From: Nemopilema nomurai | Lineage: Eukaryota; Cnidaria; Scyphozoa; Rhizostomeae; Rhizostomatidae | Length of the DNA stretch: 64,000 nt | Assembly: GCA_003864495.1 (NCBI GenBank) | Contig: ML133387.1 | Span: forward strand, 2,796,781-2,860,780 | Direction: 5' to 3' | Part shown: positions 1 to 12,900 of the stretch, in pieces | How the letters are laid out: every line of letters begins with the position of its first letter | Position numbering within the stretch: position 1 is the stretch's first letter | Translations under genes and position numbers: made by a program | Notes under the pieces: model-generated | The model's input: the letters and a program-made list of their open reading frames with translations, nothing else | Told to the model about the DNA's origin: nothing | Database searches by the model: none

Positions 1-1660
1 TGCCACTTTATCCAATAAACAATTCTGCGTACTAGATAGAGAAGCAGTAGCTTTAAGACTTTTAAGGAAAGCAGTAGCGATTTGCAATCTTTGGTTCACT
101 GCTCATAACGCGACATAACAAACCCATGCCATCCAGTCATGCCCGGATCGAAGCGAGGGTCACTCACGAATCAAGTAATCAGTTGCTAGTATTGCCAAGC
201 ATCATGGGTAATCGCGCCCCTTCCAAGCCGTCCATTTACACCATCAAGGCACTTACTGGTTCGCCTAGAGCGGCTAAACATGTTGTTTGATACTTGAGAC
301 TGACTGCAGTACACATCGTTGAAATATCTGAACTAGGGAATCTGAAGAAAGTTATTTACTTGCTTAATAGTTTTTCTGGTTTCCCCTTTTACAGGCTTTC
401 ATATTTACAAATCTTCATATTTCCTCAAATATTACCAATGTGCATTCAGGAATTTCCTTGGTAATTTTTCTTTAGGCTCGTGGCACTGATTGGTCAACTA
501 TACCGGTCTTGTGTTTGCGTCTTTCTGATTGGCTTATTTCGATCCACAACTGGGTATATATTTTCCATCGTGTTCTTTCGGAACCTTATTCTGACGTTTT
601 ATGCTCTGAGGAGTGTCAGACGAAGAAGCTTTTAGTATGTCGTAAAAGGTTTGCTTTTTTCAAAGCCATTTTCAATTTCCTTGGTGCACGATGATTTGCT
701 TGGTGGAGCATTCTAATGTCGATTGTCTTTCATTGCCTTCGTTGCGAGGCCGAGCGCTTTTTCTTCCACCAGTTAACAATAGTACCGTTCAGCAAGTCTC
801 GTGCGGAAAATTTCGCAGCAACTTCCCAAATGCCACTGCAAATGTATTAACAAATGCTAAACAGCTTTTTGCTAGTAAAACGCTGCTAAAAGAGATTGTT
901 TTTCACTTGACGCCAGAGAACAGTGCATATTTGTCTCAGAATACTATTTGAAGTCTGAGATGAAACATGATTCGTCAAGCAGAACACCAGTGCACCCTTC
1001 AATAAGGATGAATAGTTCATCAAATCAAATTAAAGATCTGTACTGATTTAAGCAACTTAAAGTGTCTGGTTATACGATTTGATTAGCGAAGATCCCGTTA
1101 ACTGAGCTCCAATTTAGATAAACAGAGCAAGTCGTGCGAAAGAACGAGATCGAAACGAGACGGACGACACAAACAAGTAGCCAAGCTTAATCACCTTGAG
1201 CAAGTTTTCAGCTGAAGAGCCGAATATCGGAGCGCCGTGGCAGGAAGAATTCTTTCGCGTTGCTTTGCAAATATCTTTTCGGGACGATTTGTAAGCAGTG
1301 ACGAATAAAAGGGCTATGTTAAATTGGAAGCAACATTAAAAACAAGACCGGGCCAGCCCACTCTGTGCATTCTGATTTTCCATGGCATATGAAGCAGAGT
1401 TGGAAATGACATTCTTGTAGCACACTACTTGAAGTTCAAAAATACCCTAGCAAGTATTGAATGGGGCTTGCTTCTTGCATCCAGTGTTTTGCGATCATCT
1501 ACAAAAATATTTTCAACTGGATAACTGACGAAGCCCTTCGCAATACGTGACAAATTAACTTCGAATCTGTGCTAGAGATTCTTGACCCAATATCCTTTGA
1601 ATGCATATTTAAAATGTTAAGCAAGAGGGGCAGAATATCTGGCACAATCGAACTTGACGC
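1..1660. other. No supported gene
   Basis: Short plus-strand ORFs at 509-694 and 691-951 overlap by ATGA but resemble nothing I know and have no exon-like flanks. No RNA gene or complete repeat was recognised. Confidence 0.6.
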
Positions 1661-1810
1661 CAGAATCACCAATCGCTGATCCATCAATGCCAGAATCACC
1701 AAGCACTGATCCACCAACGCCAGAATCACCAACCACTGATTCATCAACGCAATAATCACCAACCACTGATTCATCAACGCAATAATCACCAACCACTGAT
1801 CCACCAATGC
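1661..1810. repeat. 30-bp minisatellite, five tandem units
   Basis: Five back-to-back 30-bp units start at 1661, 1691, 1721, 1751 and 1781. The core is AATCACCAA-C-CTGAT followed by C/T-CA-C/T-CAA-C/T-GC. Units differ by a few substitutions (the last two start AATAATC instead of CAGAATC) with no length change. The array is open in two minus-strand frames, but this follows from the 30-bp (divisible by 3) unit and is not evidence of a gene. There are no spacers, so it is not a CRISPR array. Confidence 0.95.
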
Positions 1811-4800
1811 CAGGTGTCGTCAAAGGAACAACTGGAACTAGCTTCTAGATAGATTACGGAGCACCACAAAGTCCAACGTCATTGAAGATTATTGGAAGCT
1901 TAGTCTCGTGAGAGAACTGACTAAACTTTACTTTGACGTCTTCTCTCAATTATTGTGAATATCACGAAATACCCTTGTTTGACGACTGCAAACTCGGTAA
2001 ACAGGTTTCTGTCGTTCACTTGGTGACTTAGTCTTATGAAAACGTATATCTCTGGCATCTGCAATATGTGCATCTACGATGCATCGTAGGCAAATATCCA
2101 ACCGTTATGTCAATATGGCAACCAAGCTTTAGACTCTGGAATGTTCTAAATAACAGGTTTTTTAGACTTCTCAACCACGCGTGATTTTGAAAACAAGGCC
2201 AAGGTTTACAAAAAAGGTTTCTTAATTTTCAGAGTTCGCTATCTAACATTTCATTACTACTTGAAAAATGCTTAAAAATACTCGTCATGTGATTTTGAGG
2301 TGGTTATTCTCTTTTGAGGTGAAATATTTGTCATGAGCGTTGCTTCTAAATAATACCGTTTGAACAGTGAAGTAAGAATTTCCAGGCAATAACGTGCAAG
2401 AGACAACAGTGGGAAGTGAGTCAAAATTTCAATTAAAGAAACTAGCGAGCTCTTGGTTTTTGACAATGAAGCCTATCATTTACCATATTAGTGTCTGGGA
2501 AACTCGTTTGTGTAATCTCCTGATTTTAGTCCAATTTCATGGAAACGCAATCACAGCCTACTAGAAAGCGATCTAATAATAAATGTCGGTCGGTAATCTC
2601 TTTCAGAGATCAACTAACGTGTCCTTCTGCTCAAACAAATGTCATGTGAAGCGTTTTAAATCTTGACCACATTGATTCCCAACTTGACTGTTGAATAGAG
2701 GTCACAATTCCGCAAAATTTATGAAAATTTAAGAAAATGTTTTAGCGTTGAAAGAAACTACAGTTTGCAAAATCTGAAGCAGCTGGAAAGGGAAGCTTGG
2801 AGACATAAGAGAGACAAAACGAGTGTCAAAAGAGATGGTGCAGAAAGCAACCTACATCATGATGACCTTGTCTCAGTAAATCAGTATTAGTAGCGACTAC
2901 ATACCTTGTACCGAAACTCAGATGTGTACATTACTAAATTATGATCAGGAGATTCTTAAATGTGTTGGTAGTAGGTGGATCAAAGCCAACAGTTTGTGAT
3001 GAAGTAATGTGATACAAAGAGTGCCTGAGTTAATAAATGGGGCTCTGAAACTCTCATTCTTGTTCCATCATATCAAACGGTATACAGTACAAAGACAACT
3101 CTCAAAATAGGCACAGTAGAGGATTGTTTTTAGGGTTGATTTGTGTGAACGATGCCATCAAAGAATACATTTATGAAAAGCACAAGTTTTTAGTTTTTAG
3201 TTGATTTTAGTTTCAAGTGGAAAGTTTCAGAAAAAGAGCAAAAATGGTTTCTTAACTGAGGTTATATAAATGAGAAGCTTATAACAATTGGCTCTGGCTG
3301 TAGGTATATCTGGCTACTGCAATAAAGAAATGGTAGAACAAATATATAACAAGATTGGATTGGAACTGGATGTTGGGAATAAAATAGAGATTGGCTTTAA
3401 TTGCACCAAACACCCAAATCAATTTGACAGAATCAAGTTTCAACATCAGATGATCAAATTTGCATTAAGTTACTGAAGATAATCTCAGTTGCGTATACGC
3501 AGAACTTATTCTTACAGGCAAAATCCAATCAAAACCCATTCAACCTGTTTGGGGCTGTTTTCCTGGTTGCTACTATAATCCAATAAGACTTGCATAGAAT
3601 TGGCTCACTGACTCTTTCTCTGGCTACTTAAATGGATAAAAAGATATCAAAATTATATCCATGCCCATCTTTGTTTACAACTAGCCACCTTTTAAGATTT
3701 AACAAATCGTGTATAAGAATTCTCAAAAGTAAACCCATTGTGCTTAATTTGCCTACACTCTAATGAAGCAGGGTCAGACAAAGATCTACAAGATCGTCAA
3801 TTCAAGAAGAAAGACAATTTCTGCATCTTTGTAATAGTTAGAAGTTTTTTTTTAAAAGAGAGAGATAGGAAGGAATAGGGGAAGAAAGTATATTTGTTTG
3901 TCTTGAAATTTTGATCCATGGAAGTGGACTACAAACACTTCTTCAAAACTTGTTTCAACACTTCTAGCCTGAGCATCTTTAATGAAATAACAGAATTTCC
4001 AGACAAGACAGTGCAAAAACAGATTAGCAAGTTGAAAATAAAAAAACAAAATTTATAGTTAATAGAAAAAAACAATCATCAAGATGGCACACCATATGGT
4101 TAAGCATCATTAATTGCATTGTAAAGAAAACATTTTGAAATGCTTAATAAAGTAACAGAAGGAATTTGATAGATATATACTGTCATTAAAATGATTTAAA
4201 ACAAGGAATAAAAACTTTTCAGAAATGTATGTAGGGTGCAAATATACCAAAGTGCAAATTTTTAAGTAAAATTGTCAAGGCTGCTTGAATTGGATAAATA
4301 CTATTATTTGGTAACAGAAGGAAGGATAGAATTCTTTGAATAAAATGTTGGATTGTAAATTCTTAAAAACTGCCAAGTGCTTGGTGGTGGTTAATTAGCT
4401 GACAAGCATTCAGAAAAAAATATTTCTCATGTATATATTTATATTTCTAAGTAAAATAAATTCCATTGAACTAGAGCTACACACTTTTTTATAAGGAACC
4501 TACTTCATGGTCTAGTTCCAAAAGTTCCTTATTCGTAGACCCCGAATCATCAGATTTTAGTACCAAAAGTTCGTTAAATGTTCCTTAAGTTCTCACTTTC
4601 AGTGTTTTGACACTTAATAAGCCTTAACACTTGATAGAGAGAGAGGCGAGACAGCATATACCGAAACTACTCAATGAAGCACTTGACACTCAATAGCAAA
4701 CAATCTATGCGAGTATTGGCTGCAAATGAATGGAACCGGATTTTTAGTTCTTGATGCTTGCAGTTATAAAAAATTTTCAAAATCGAAAAGTTCCTTAGGT

Positions 4801-7138
4801 ATTTCGTTTTTAGTAGTTTCTTTTTAAAAAAGCGTGTAAGCCACAAAAGCAACTACTTCAAAATTTTCAGAAAAAAAACTAGCTAAATTTAATTTGGTTC
4901 TAACTGAAAAATTCAGCACACTTAAAAATTAATTCCCCCCTAAACTTTCTCATCATGCAGTTAAAAAGCAGTTGAGATAATCAGTTATTCTAACTTCTTC
5001 TTTATGGTTTTTATACTGTAGATCGTAATACAGCCAACCAAACTCTTAGTCAATAGGTTTAGTTTTTTCCAAACTCTGTCCCTCATTTCTATCCTGGATG
5101 GCGATAAAATAGTTATGGGACCTGAATCTAAACAAAAACTCATTACAAAATGATCAAAAAACACTACCATTAAAGTTGTTTGACATTGTGTTTGATCGTA
5201 TTGCACATCTACATGCAAAAAAACTTGATAGTTTAACTCTTTCTTTCAGATGATAATGATGAATTATCTAAATATTGTAATTATTTGGCTTTAGAGGAAA
5301 TAGTTAAAAGTTAGCCTTTAAGTATCAAATGTCACAAGTATTAATTTACAGTTTCCCTTTTTTATTATTAACTATGAAGCTCAATACATTCTGTGACTCT
5401 GCCTGAAAATACCAAATGGATATCTATACATCCATGCCTATTGGGAGTTTGATTGACATGGAGCATACATAAAATCTGCTCTGACATTGCTATTACAAAT
5501 TATTATTCAAGATTCAAAATTGATGCTAAGTGTACATGTAGAACCAAAAAAAAAACCAATTTAAAAAGAAGGCCCAAAAGGTAGGCATTTAAAGTTTTAT
5601 CATAAAATCATAAAATGGTAATAATTAAGAAGTAAAAGTCTTCGATGAAATCAGCATATTGAATATTTCTTAGGATCTTTGAAAAATACCTGAACTACCT
5701 TCAAAATGCACCTATCAAATTGTGTCACATCGAAGCAGTGACCAAACTTTTAAGGTTCATAAATCACAGCATTTTCATTCAAAATTAAACACCACAAGCC
5801 AGTGAACAGCATATAAACGAATGTAGAAGATAGTCAGTTCCAGGTTTGGCAAGATTTGGAACGTGAGCATATTCTTGAGCTTATTTTAAAATTATTCTAG
5901 GCAAAGCTAATTAGGCCTAGTAGGTGCCAATACAAACACAATACTCCCGATGCCCTACGCCTACTTACAGACACGTTTAGCACTGGTTTATGATATTAAA
6001 TTAAACTTACTTTGAATGCTCTTCACTCAACTAACCATCATCGTGAAATCTCCCCCGAACGGCAATGGTTGTTCAGTTCAATCCTTTTTGCTCAGTTACC
6101 CTTGCGCCATTTCCTTCAACAAAGATTTTCCTTCTCTCCGGAAATCCCCAGGACATTCATAGAATGAAGTCAACCAATCAGCGCCAGCGAATCTGATCAT
6201 TTGACCTCGGTATCAAATTGAAGCTCATGTTCTTCTTCCAAAAAGAGCCCTTCAGCAAAAAGTTCAATTAAGGCCGCCTTCTTCTTCATGCATTTATTTC
6301 ACGGGAGCTTGCATGCGCCAATTTACGGGGTTCAGAAGCGTCGAATTAAATTGGATGATGATTAGATGGATTACCTATGATTCCGTGAAAAAACGGCAGA
6401 GTGCAGCTCGGAAGAAAGGAGTCGTTAGGGGCACAATATATGTCAAGGCGATTGAGATCTTTACTATTATGTTCTATTCCACTCTTTTTCATTAAATTAT
6501 TCCAAACACTTATAGGTCTCTGAATGAACTCCCCCTCCCCACGGCATCTGATGGTAATAATCGACCGGGCCAGATCTTTCGATGCATCCTTTCAAAGGGG
6601 CGGGCTAGGGGGGGGGGGCTTGGAGGGGGGTGGTGCAAACTATTGAAATTGGCGAAAGAAACTCGCTAACGCGAAACTTGAATACAATAGTTCCCAAATA
6701 ACGATACTACTGCAATGGTTTCTTCGCGACAAAGTATATTGAGTCTTTAGGTCCTCAAATCAAAGGAGCATTTTCTCCCCACCGCCTGGTCATTTCTTGG
6801 CCAAACACCATTGAGAGACAATAATGAGTTTCTGGGCTCTCAAACAGCAAGTAGGTGTAATGTTTAGGATAGCCTCATCTTGTTAAGTGTAAAGTCATCC
6901 CTCTATTGGACAAAAAGCACTGGGAACATAAATATTGTTAAAGCTTCCATAAAAATCGTCTGATTTGACCCTAAATTCTCACAATGAATTACTGAAAATT
7001 CCAATGGTAAGAGCTGAAAGGTATGTAAAAATTGGGCCTTTGCAAGAATGGGGGTTAAAACTATGGAGCTGCATACTTTAACATGTTATGGAGGCTTTTT
7101 AGACTCTATTTTTATAGCGTTACTCTGCACTGAGAGTT
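1811..7138. other. No supported gene; AT-rich sequence
   Basis: Only chance-length ORFs. Around 4495-4805 the phrase AAAAGTTCCTTA or close variants recurs several times, suggesting a decayed repeat. A G-rich run (6608-6631) sits in otherwise ordinary sequence. A 62-codon ORF at 3288-3476 is not recognisable. Confidence 0.55.
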
Positions 7139-7341
7139 CAGAAAAAGTTACAACCTTCCTCCTGCTGCGATTTTTATAATTTGAACCTTTCTCATTACCA
7201 ACTCAAAACCAAAAGTCTCTTACAACCACTTTCGTTGTTTATGACAAAAATCACTAATGAACCTTCCTCAAATATGACATTAACAGGCAAAACCTTCCTC
7301 CAGCTCCCAGCCGTGGAGCCGTCAATTTTTCTGGACTCTGT
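7139..7341 (+). repeat. Dispersed repeat, copy 1
   Basis: This stretch matches 47116-47297 in the same orientation. Shared near-identical blocks include TTACAACCTTCCTCC-GCTGC, TTTATAATT-GA-CCT, CTTC-TCAAATA-GACATT, ACAGGCAAAACC and CCGTGGAGCCGTCAATTT. This copy has an extra block in the middle. Flanks outside the two copies do not match, so it is a mobile or interspersed element fragment and not a large duplication. I see no clear terminal inverted repeats or target-site duplication, so its class is unknown. The 116-codon ORF across it is incidental. Confidence 0.8.
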
Positions 7342-9929
7342 TTGCACTGATACCAAAATCACTTGCTGCCCAATCGTTCGAGGAAGAAAGCTCTTCCTTA
7401 GCCATATCACAGGGCTACATTTGCAAGTAGAGGCTGGTGGTGCCTGGTCTATCATTACTTTGCTTCCATGTAGGCGAGATCAATTGAACCACCAGAGTAT
7501 ACTAAGTAAAGCCTTGACTGTGATGCAGTGACGAAAGTGTTCATAGACAGTCACGTGCTTTATAATTAAAAACATCACACAGCACTGATAGCTGGGATCA
7601 ATGGGTTACCGATTAAACTAACAAGCATTAGAACGGGGTCGTGATGTTATCTTCCATGCAGAAGCAGAGCTTGACAATTCTGTTTCTGCAAAAAGTGCAG
7701 ATTTGCCAATTTGTTCAGTGGTGAAGTAATTACGTACAACGTTAAACGGAGTAGAAATCAAACAATTGATGCTGAACATATGATTTCAGCTCTTGAAGCA
7801 AGCAGAATCGCACAGGTGTCAGAATCCTCAATAGATTATGATGTTCTTGTTCATTATACATACAGAAAATAGCTATTTCAGAGAAAACTTAGCGTTACTT
7901 AAACTTAATAATATAGTGTATCTTATGAATACCAAGTCATGTGTATTAGCCAACTTCTACGTAGTGGTAAAAAATTTTATACTTCCGTCTTTGATAATAC
8001 TATTCTCGAACTGTATATTATTGAAAGTTATATTAGAAGTAAGTAAAATTACTTCAACTGTGAATCTTCTTTTCACCCAATTCGTTACACATGAATCAAC
8101 AGTAAAATTCCCCTGATCCCTGGGGGAATCTGTAACTAGAACTACAGTTCCAGCACACCCATTTAGCTTAACACCCTGGAAACAATCATCTAGAGAGCAT
8201 TTTTCTTCACTACCAATGACTTCAAAAACACAGGAATTCTTTCCCCAACAACGCAGTGGCGGTACTCTTTACACACAAAGTCGGTGCATTTAATTATGGC
8301 AGCTACCTTTCGCAAACGAGAACTTAAACGCACCGAAATATGGCTAAATGCACCTGCTGTCCGTTCACGCGAACGCAAGGAAAGACGGAAACGTAAACGC
8401 TGACGAAAGATTGATACATTCTTTCTTGATAAAAATATATAAATTGAGCCAAGCATTATGACTCTTAATGATTCAACCAAATTGAGCCCAAAATATTTCT
8501 ATGGTGCTTTGATTTTGTGATCTGAAGTTGTTCGATCTGTCGTGAAATTTCATATTCACAAAACTTTGTAACAGGCAGACAACATTAAATATCTAAAAAC
8601 AGAATAAGGCTTGATATTTGATACGGTCACGTATGTTTATTAGTTCCTCATGTTCTCAGAAATCTTTAAATCTCTTAATTCATATTTCAAGCCCCAGGGT
8701 TATTCTTCAGTTGTTTTTAATAATTGAGAGGATTGTGAATCTTATGTAAAGATACTTAATAAAGAGTGTATAGAGTCATACAGCAAGTACAAATAATCTC
8801 ACTTTCCAATTGCCTTATATAAACACGAAGAAACAAATCGTGCCGAAAGGACATTTATCCATCGATGAAAGAGAAATGTCAAATATTACGAAACCGGCCT
8901 TTTTGAATCAGTTTTAAATCACAATTTATAATGACTTTAAAATTACCTGCAAAATACATCTGTATCAATATCAATATAAAGCATATCTAAAAAGGGAACA
9001 GGACTTTGCATTCATCTTCTTCGTAAAAGAACATTAAAATTATGGCATGTCATTTCATCATGATAATCTTACGATAGGTACGATCTGAATTGTCTAAATT
9101 AATATGTTGATTTTGAGTGATAACTTCCGCAGTTACTTAATTGTGTATGCCGAAAAAACTGAGAAGTCTTGAAGAATGAAATTGCAAGCAACTGGGTGGG
9201 TCATTTATATTTCTGGATAAAATGTTGAAAACTACGACCTTCAAATGACAAATCAACCATGTTTCGGACTGGCTCGTGTGACATACCTTACGGAAAAAGG
9301 TTGACTGGCTCATGACCCTAAAGAACGTAACGGGGCATTGGTGGGTGTGGCAAGAAAAAAACAAGGGCGTGGTCAAGTGATCATCTCATTATCATCGATC
9401 GATTTTTATCAACATAATATATGTAGCATTAATTACCTGCTTATTATAAATAAGCACTAAAACGAAACATCAAAAAGAAAGAGTCATATTACTCAAAAGG
9501 GGCCCCATTTCGCCATTATCACCATGCTCTAGAGTTGTGGTCCCCCGTTTACAAGACTGGAAGAGGGCCCAACGGCCACCAGTGCCAAAAGAAATCATAC
9601 TTGGGATGTTTAAATGGCTAGCTCCCTATTGAGATTCGGACTAGCTATTGCTTTCATGAGTCAGTGGTAGAAGCTTTTCTTACTTAGAAGAATATGCTAC
9701 AAATTTCATAATGTGTCGGCAAACATTTGTTCTTCATAAAATTCATTAAAAATTTAAAGAAATCAAAAGTAGGGAGTTTTGACAAGGCATATCAGGAGAA
9801 AGGACAGAAGTCCCCTTCATATAATCTGGACACACAGATCAGATCTGCGACTCTATATTCCTGATGTCATTACAAACAAAAGGCTTCGATTGGAAGAGAT
9901 TGTACATGAAAGGAAGCAAATGTAGAATA
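7342..9929. other. No supported gene
   Basis: AT-rich sequence with ORFs under 100 codons and no motif or splice structure that I trust. It is the downstream flank of EIF2B3. Confidence 0.55.
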
Positions 9930-9935
9930 TTTATT
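9930..9935 (-). terminator. Polyadenylation hexamer candidate for EIF2B3
   Basis: AATAAA on the minus strand begins only nine bases after the EIF2B3 stop codon (TGA at 9947-9945). If used, the 3' UTR would be unusually short; other signals may lie further downstream. Confidence 0.45.
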
Positions 9936-9944
9936 GGCAGTTCA

Positions 9945-12900
9945 TCAATAACCCAGGTCCATTGTTTCATCCACTAGTAGTTCCTTACTATGATCACCTG
10001 TTGGCGAATGATCAAGGTCAGAGCTGTGTTGCATAAATAGGATAACGACACGAGAAATTTTCCCAAAACGAAGATCTCAATGCACAAATAAGCTTACGTC
10101 AATAATTGCTTTAACAGCCTTTGGCAAGAAGGTGATATAATTGAGGCAAAAATTTAGAATGTATGATTGCCGAGAAGCGGGCGTTAGCAGTGTACTTTTT
10201 TGTGATCAGGTTGGGGGCGAAAAGCGGGAGAAAATGATTAAAAAAAGCTGGATACCTTCGACATTTCGGGCAGCAACTTGGCAGTCTTTGAGGCTGCTGT
10301 TTTCCTTGATCTGTGCATTGTTGCAAATGACACTGCCTTGAATGACGCAGCTACAAACGAGACAAACCCCCGTCAAAAAACCCCGTCAACAAATACCCAT
10401 AACACAGCTCGACCCATTTAATCGTCATTAATTATGATCACGCTGTTATTTCTTGTATCAATTCGTAGCTGATGTTCATAAGCTACCATTGCAAAAATAA
10501 AGGACTTGAGTTGAGATTCCCTCTTAAGTTAGCCCCTACGTAGCCTCGATGGTAAAAATAACCAACAAGAATAATATAACAATGCTAATAATATATTATA
10601 ATAATGATATTTTTCAAGATGAATGTTAATCTTGCTCACAATAATGTCAAACGAACATTTGAAGTAAGAACACCATCAAAGATCTTCCAAACAACGTACC
10701 CATCCCCTACTGTAACATACTCCATAATGACAGAATTGGTGATCTTCACTTTGGAACCAATTATGCAATGCTTTCCAATAGTTGATTTCTTTATGGATAC
10801 ATTGTCTGATATACTAACGCCTTCTCCAACAACACAATCTTTGCCAACCTAAACAAGAAAATATGCTAGCAAATCTTTAACGAGAAGTGAAGTGATATTT
10901 GAAAAATATTCCATACTTATGATTCCAAGGGGTTAAAAGGTTGCCGAGGATTAAATGAAAAATTAACCATTTGCCGTTTGCATCCTATGGAAATTGTTGC
11001 TTTGCCAACACTCTAAGATTTTAATCTAAATCTATATGGTACTTCCTTGGTTACAATTTTGCCTGTGCCACTCAAAGTACACCCAATCAGAACAGAACTA
11101 GCACTTTCATAATGCATTGCTACAATATTGAAAAGAAGGTTCATCTTCACACCTTCTACACGCATTGGCTCTGTGCTCAAAATCACAAGTAAACAAAGAT
11201 AGATTGATATTCTCTGCATGTATAACATACGATCAAAGAGGATCACAACGCAAAAGCATGGTAAAAATTGAAGCCCTTGCTCAGCAGTAAGCACCATTGG
11301 TGTATGCTACCCCTGTGGTTTTCCAAACTTCCTTTGGTTGCGTTGAGCGTAAGAATCAATTTTCTAATTCTCTTGGAACATCTACATAGGTGGCAAAACT
11401 GGTGCAAGACAGTGACTTGCCAGCAAGGTCAAAACTAAGTTGGCCTCCACTGTCTTCTAAGGGTTCTCTGGCTACTTTAAGGATCATTGCAAATCTAAGT
11501 GCATCTTTACTTGGAATGCCTCTCCTGCAGCTGGCAATTAAACAGGAACTCTGGCAATTAGACACTGTTATAAAAGAAGGCATTGTGTGCAAGCAGACAT
11601 GCTGGATCCGATCACGGCCTTCTCTGATCCCAAATTTAACATTTTAGCCAATCAGATCTGGATATCTCCATGCCACAAGTAAAACAACCCCAAGAGTTGC
11701 ATTACGAGAATAACAGAAAAAATTACGTTGAAGTGTTATATGTGCCATAAATTGAAAATAACAAACCCTTGACGATTCTTTACGCTGAAACGTGGGGTGA
11801 ATGTTTGGCAAATCATAGTTTGGCACTATAGTAGGCAAAATCTCAATTATCTGTTGAGAAAAAACAAAAGATTAGAGAAAAATGTCTTGCATAGAGAAGT
11901 CAAAGTAAAGAAAGAGTTCTTTCTGTTTTACCTGCCTCGCCCTCACTCCTTCGAAGTGTCAACGCAGGCCGGGACTGGGAGATTCGAACTGACGTAAGCT
12001 CTTCGCAACCTACTTTTAGAACACTGTACGCTTATAGCGCAATACATTCAACACCATTGTTCTAGAGGACGGGGGTAGATTCCATGGCCGAATAAATACT
12101 TGTTTGTCTCAGCGATAATGAATGTGACTATAAATGACTACAATGGCACAGAGATTCATTTGCAGAAAGTCCAGTCTAGACGAAGCTTTGCGCCATTTTA
12201 AAGAGGCTAACAAGCCATGCATTCACGTTTCGCAGGTTTGGACTTAACCAGATACGATCCGAAAGCACTGCTGCATTGCAATTCAGCCACATGAGGTAAG
12301 ATTCTGATGCCACAAAGAGGATTATGCATTGACCAGCAAAGTAAAGCCCATCTTTCAGGGAGCAAAAATCGTAATCAGCTGAATAATTAAGACTGGGCTT
12401 CCTAAGTCGTTTGGTAATTTCGGTTGAGCGAGAGAGGGAATTAAAAAGGAGAACTGCTCCCATCCAATGTACTCCCCTTTTTCTTGAACCACCTCTCTTT
12501 TCACATGTTTCAGACCAAAAAATGGTCATGCGTTCGACCGGACAATTATTTCTATTATGATGAGTGCGCACTTTTTTCTACCTTTTTCTGAGTTTGGATT
12601 CAGCAATTAGAGTTTTAGGCCAATTTATGAGCTACGATAATTGGAAAGTTGCTGATGTCACTTTTTGACAATTCTTACCGTCATCAATAGTTATTTGTGA
12701 ATACAACTGTCATCAGTCGAGTAAAATTGCCTTTGCTACTCCTACAATACCTGCAAAAGTGCCCGTGCACTAACGACAATTCTTCGAAACGAAACGAAGA
12801 TTTTGCTTCCATTCTTTACACCCACAATAACTGGACGCTTAAACTATTACCAACGTCGTTTTAGGGGGAGGAGGGGGCTTAACGACCATAAGTGTGTCAG

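Noticed and set aside
1661..1810. CRISPR-like regular array
   Set aside because: The units are contiguous with no unique spacers, and the setting is eukaryotic.
1499..1823. Minus-strand frames of repeated MNQWLVI/ALVDQ-type peptides
   Set aside because: They are produced by the 30-bp minisatellite; no start, splice or stop context suggests a gene.
7181..7531. 116-codon plus-strand ORF
   Set aside because: It spans the dispersed repeat and its unrelated flank; the second copy of the repeat does not keep the frame.
10604..10852. 82-codon plus-strand ORF
   Set aside because: It is the antisense of EIF2B3 exon 9, which encodes clear hexapeptide repeats on the minus strand.
11960..12000. GTTCGAATC on the minus strand, like a tRNA T-loop or pol III B box
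   Set aside because: The flanking bases cannot form a T stem and no A box or cloverleaf is visible.
12176..12571. 131-codon minus-strand ORF inside EIF2B3 intron 7
   Set aside because: It lies between fixed exons and has no recognisable protein features.
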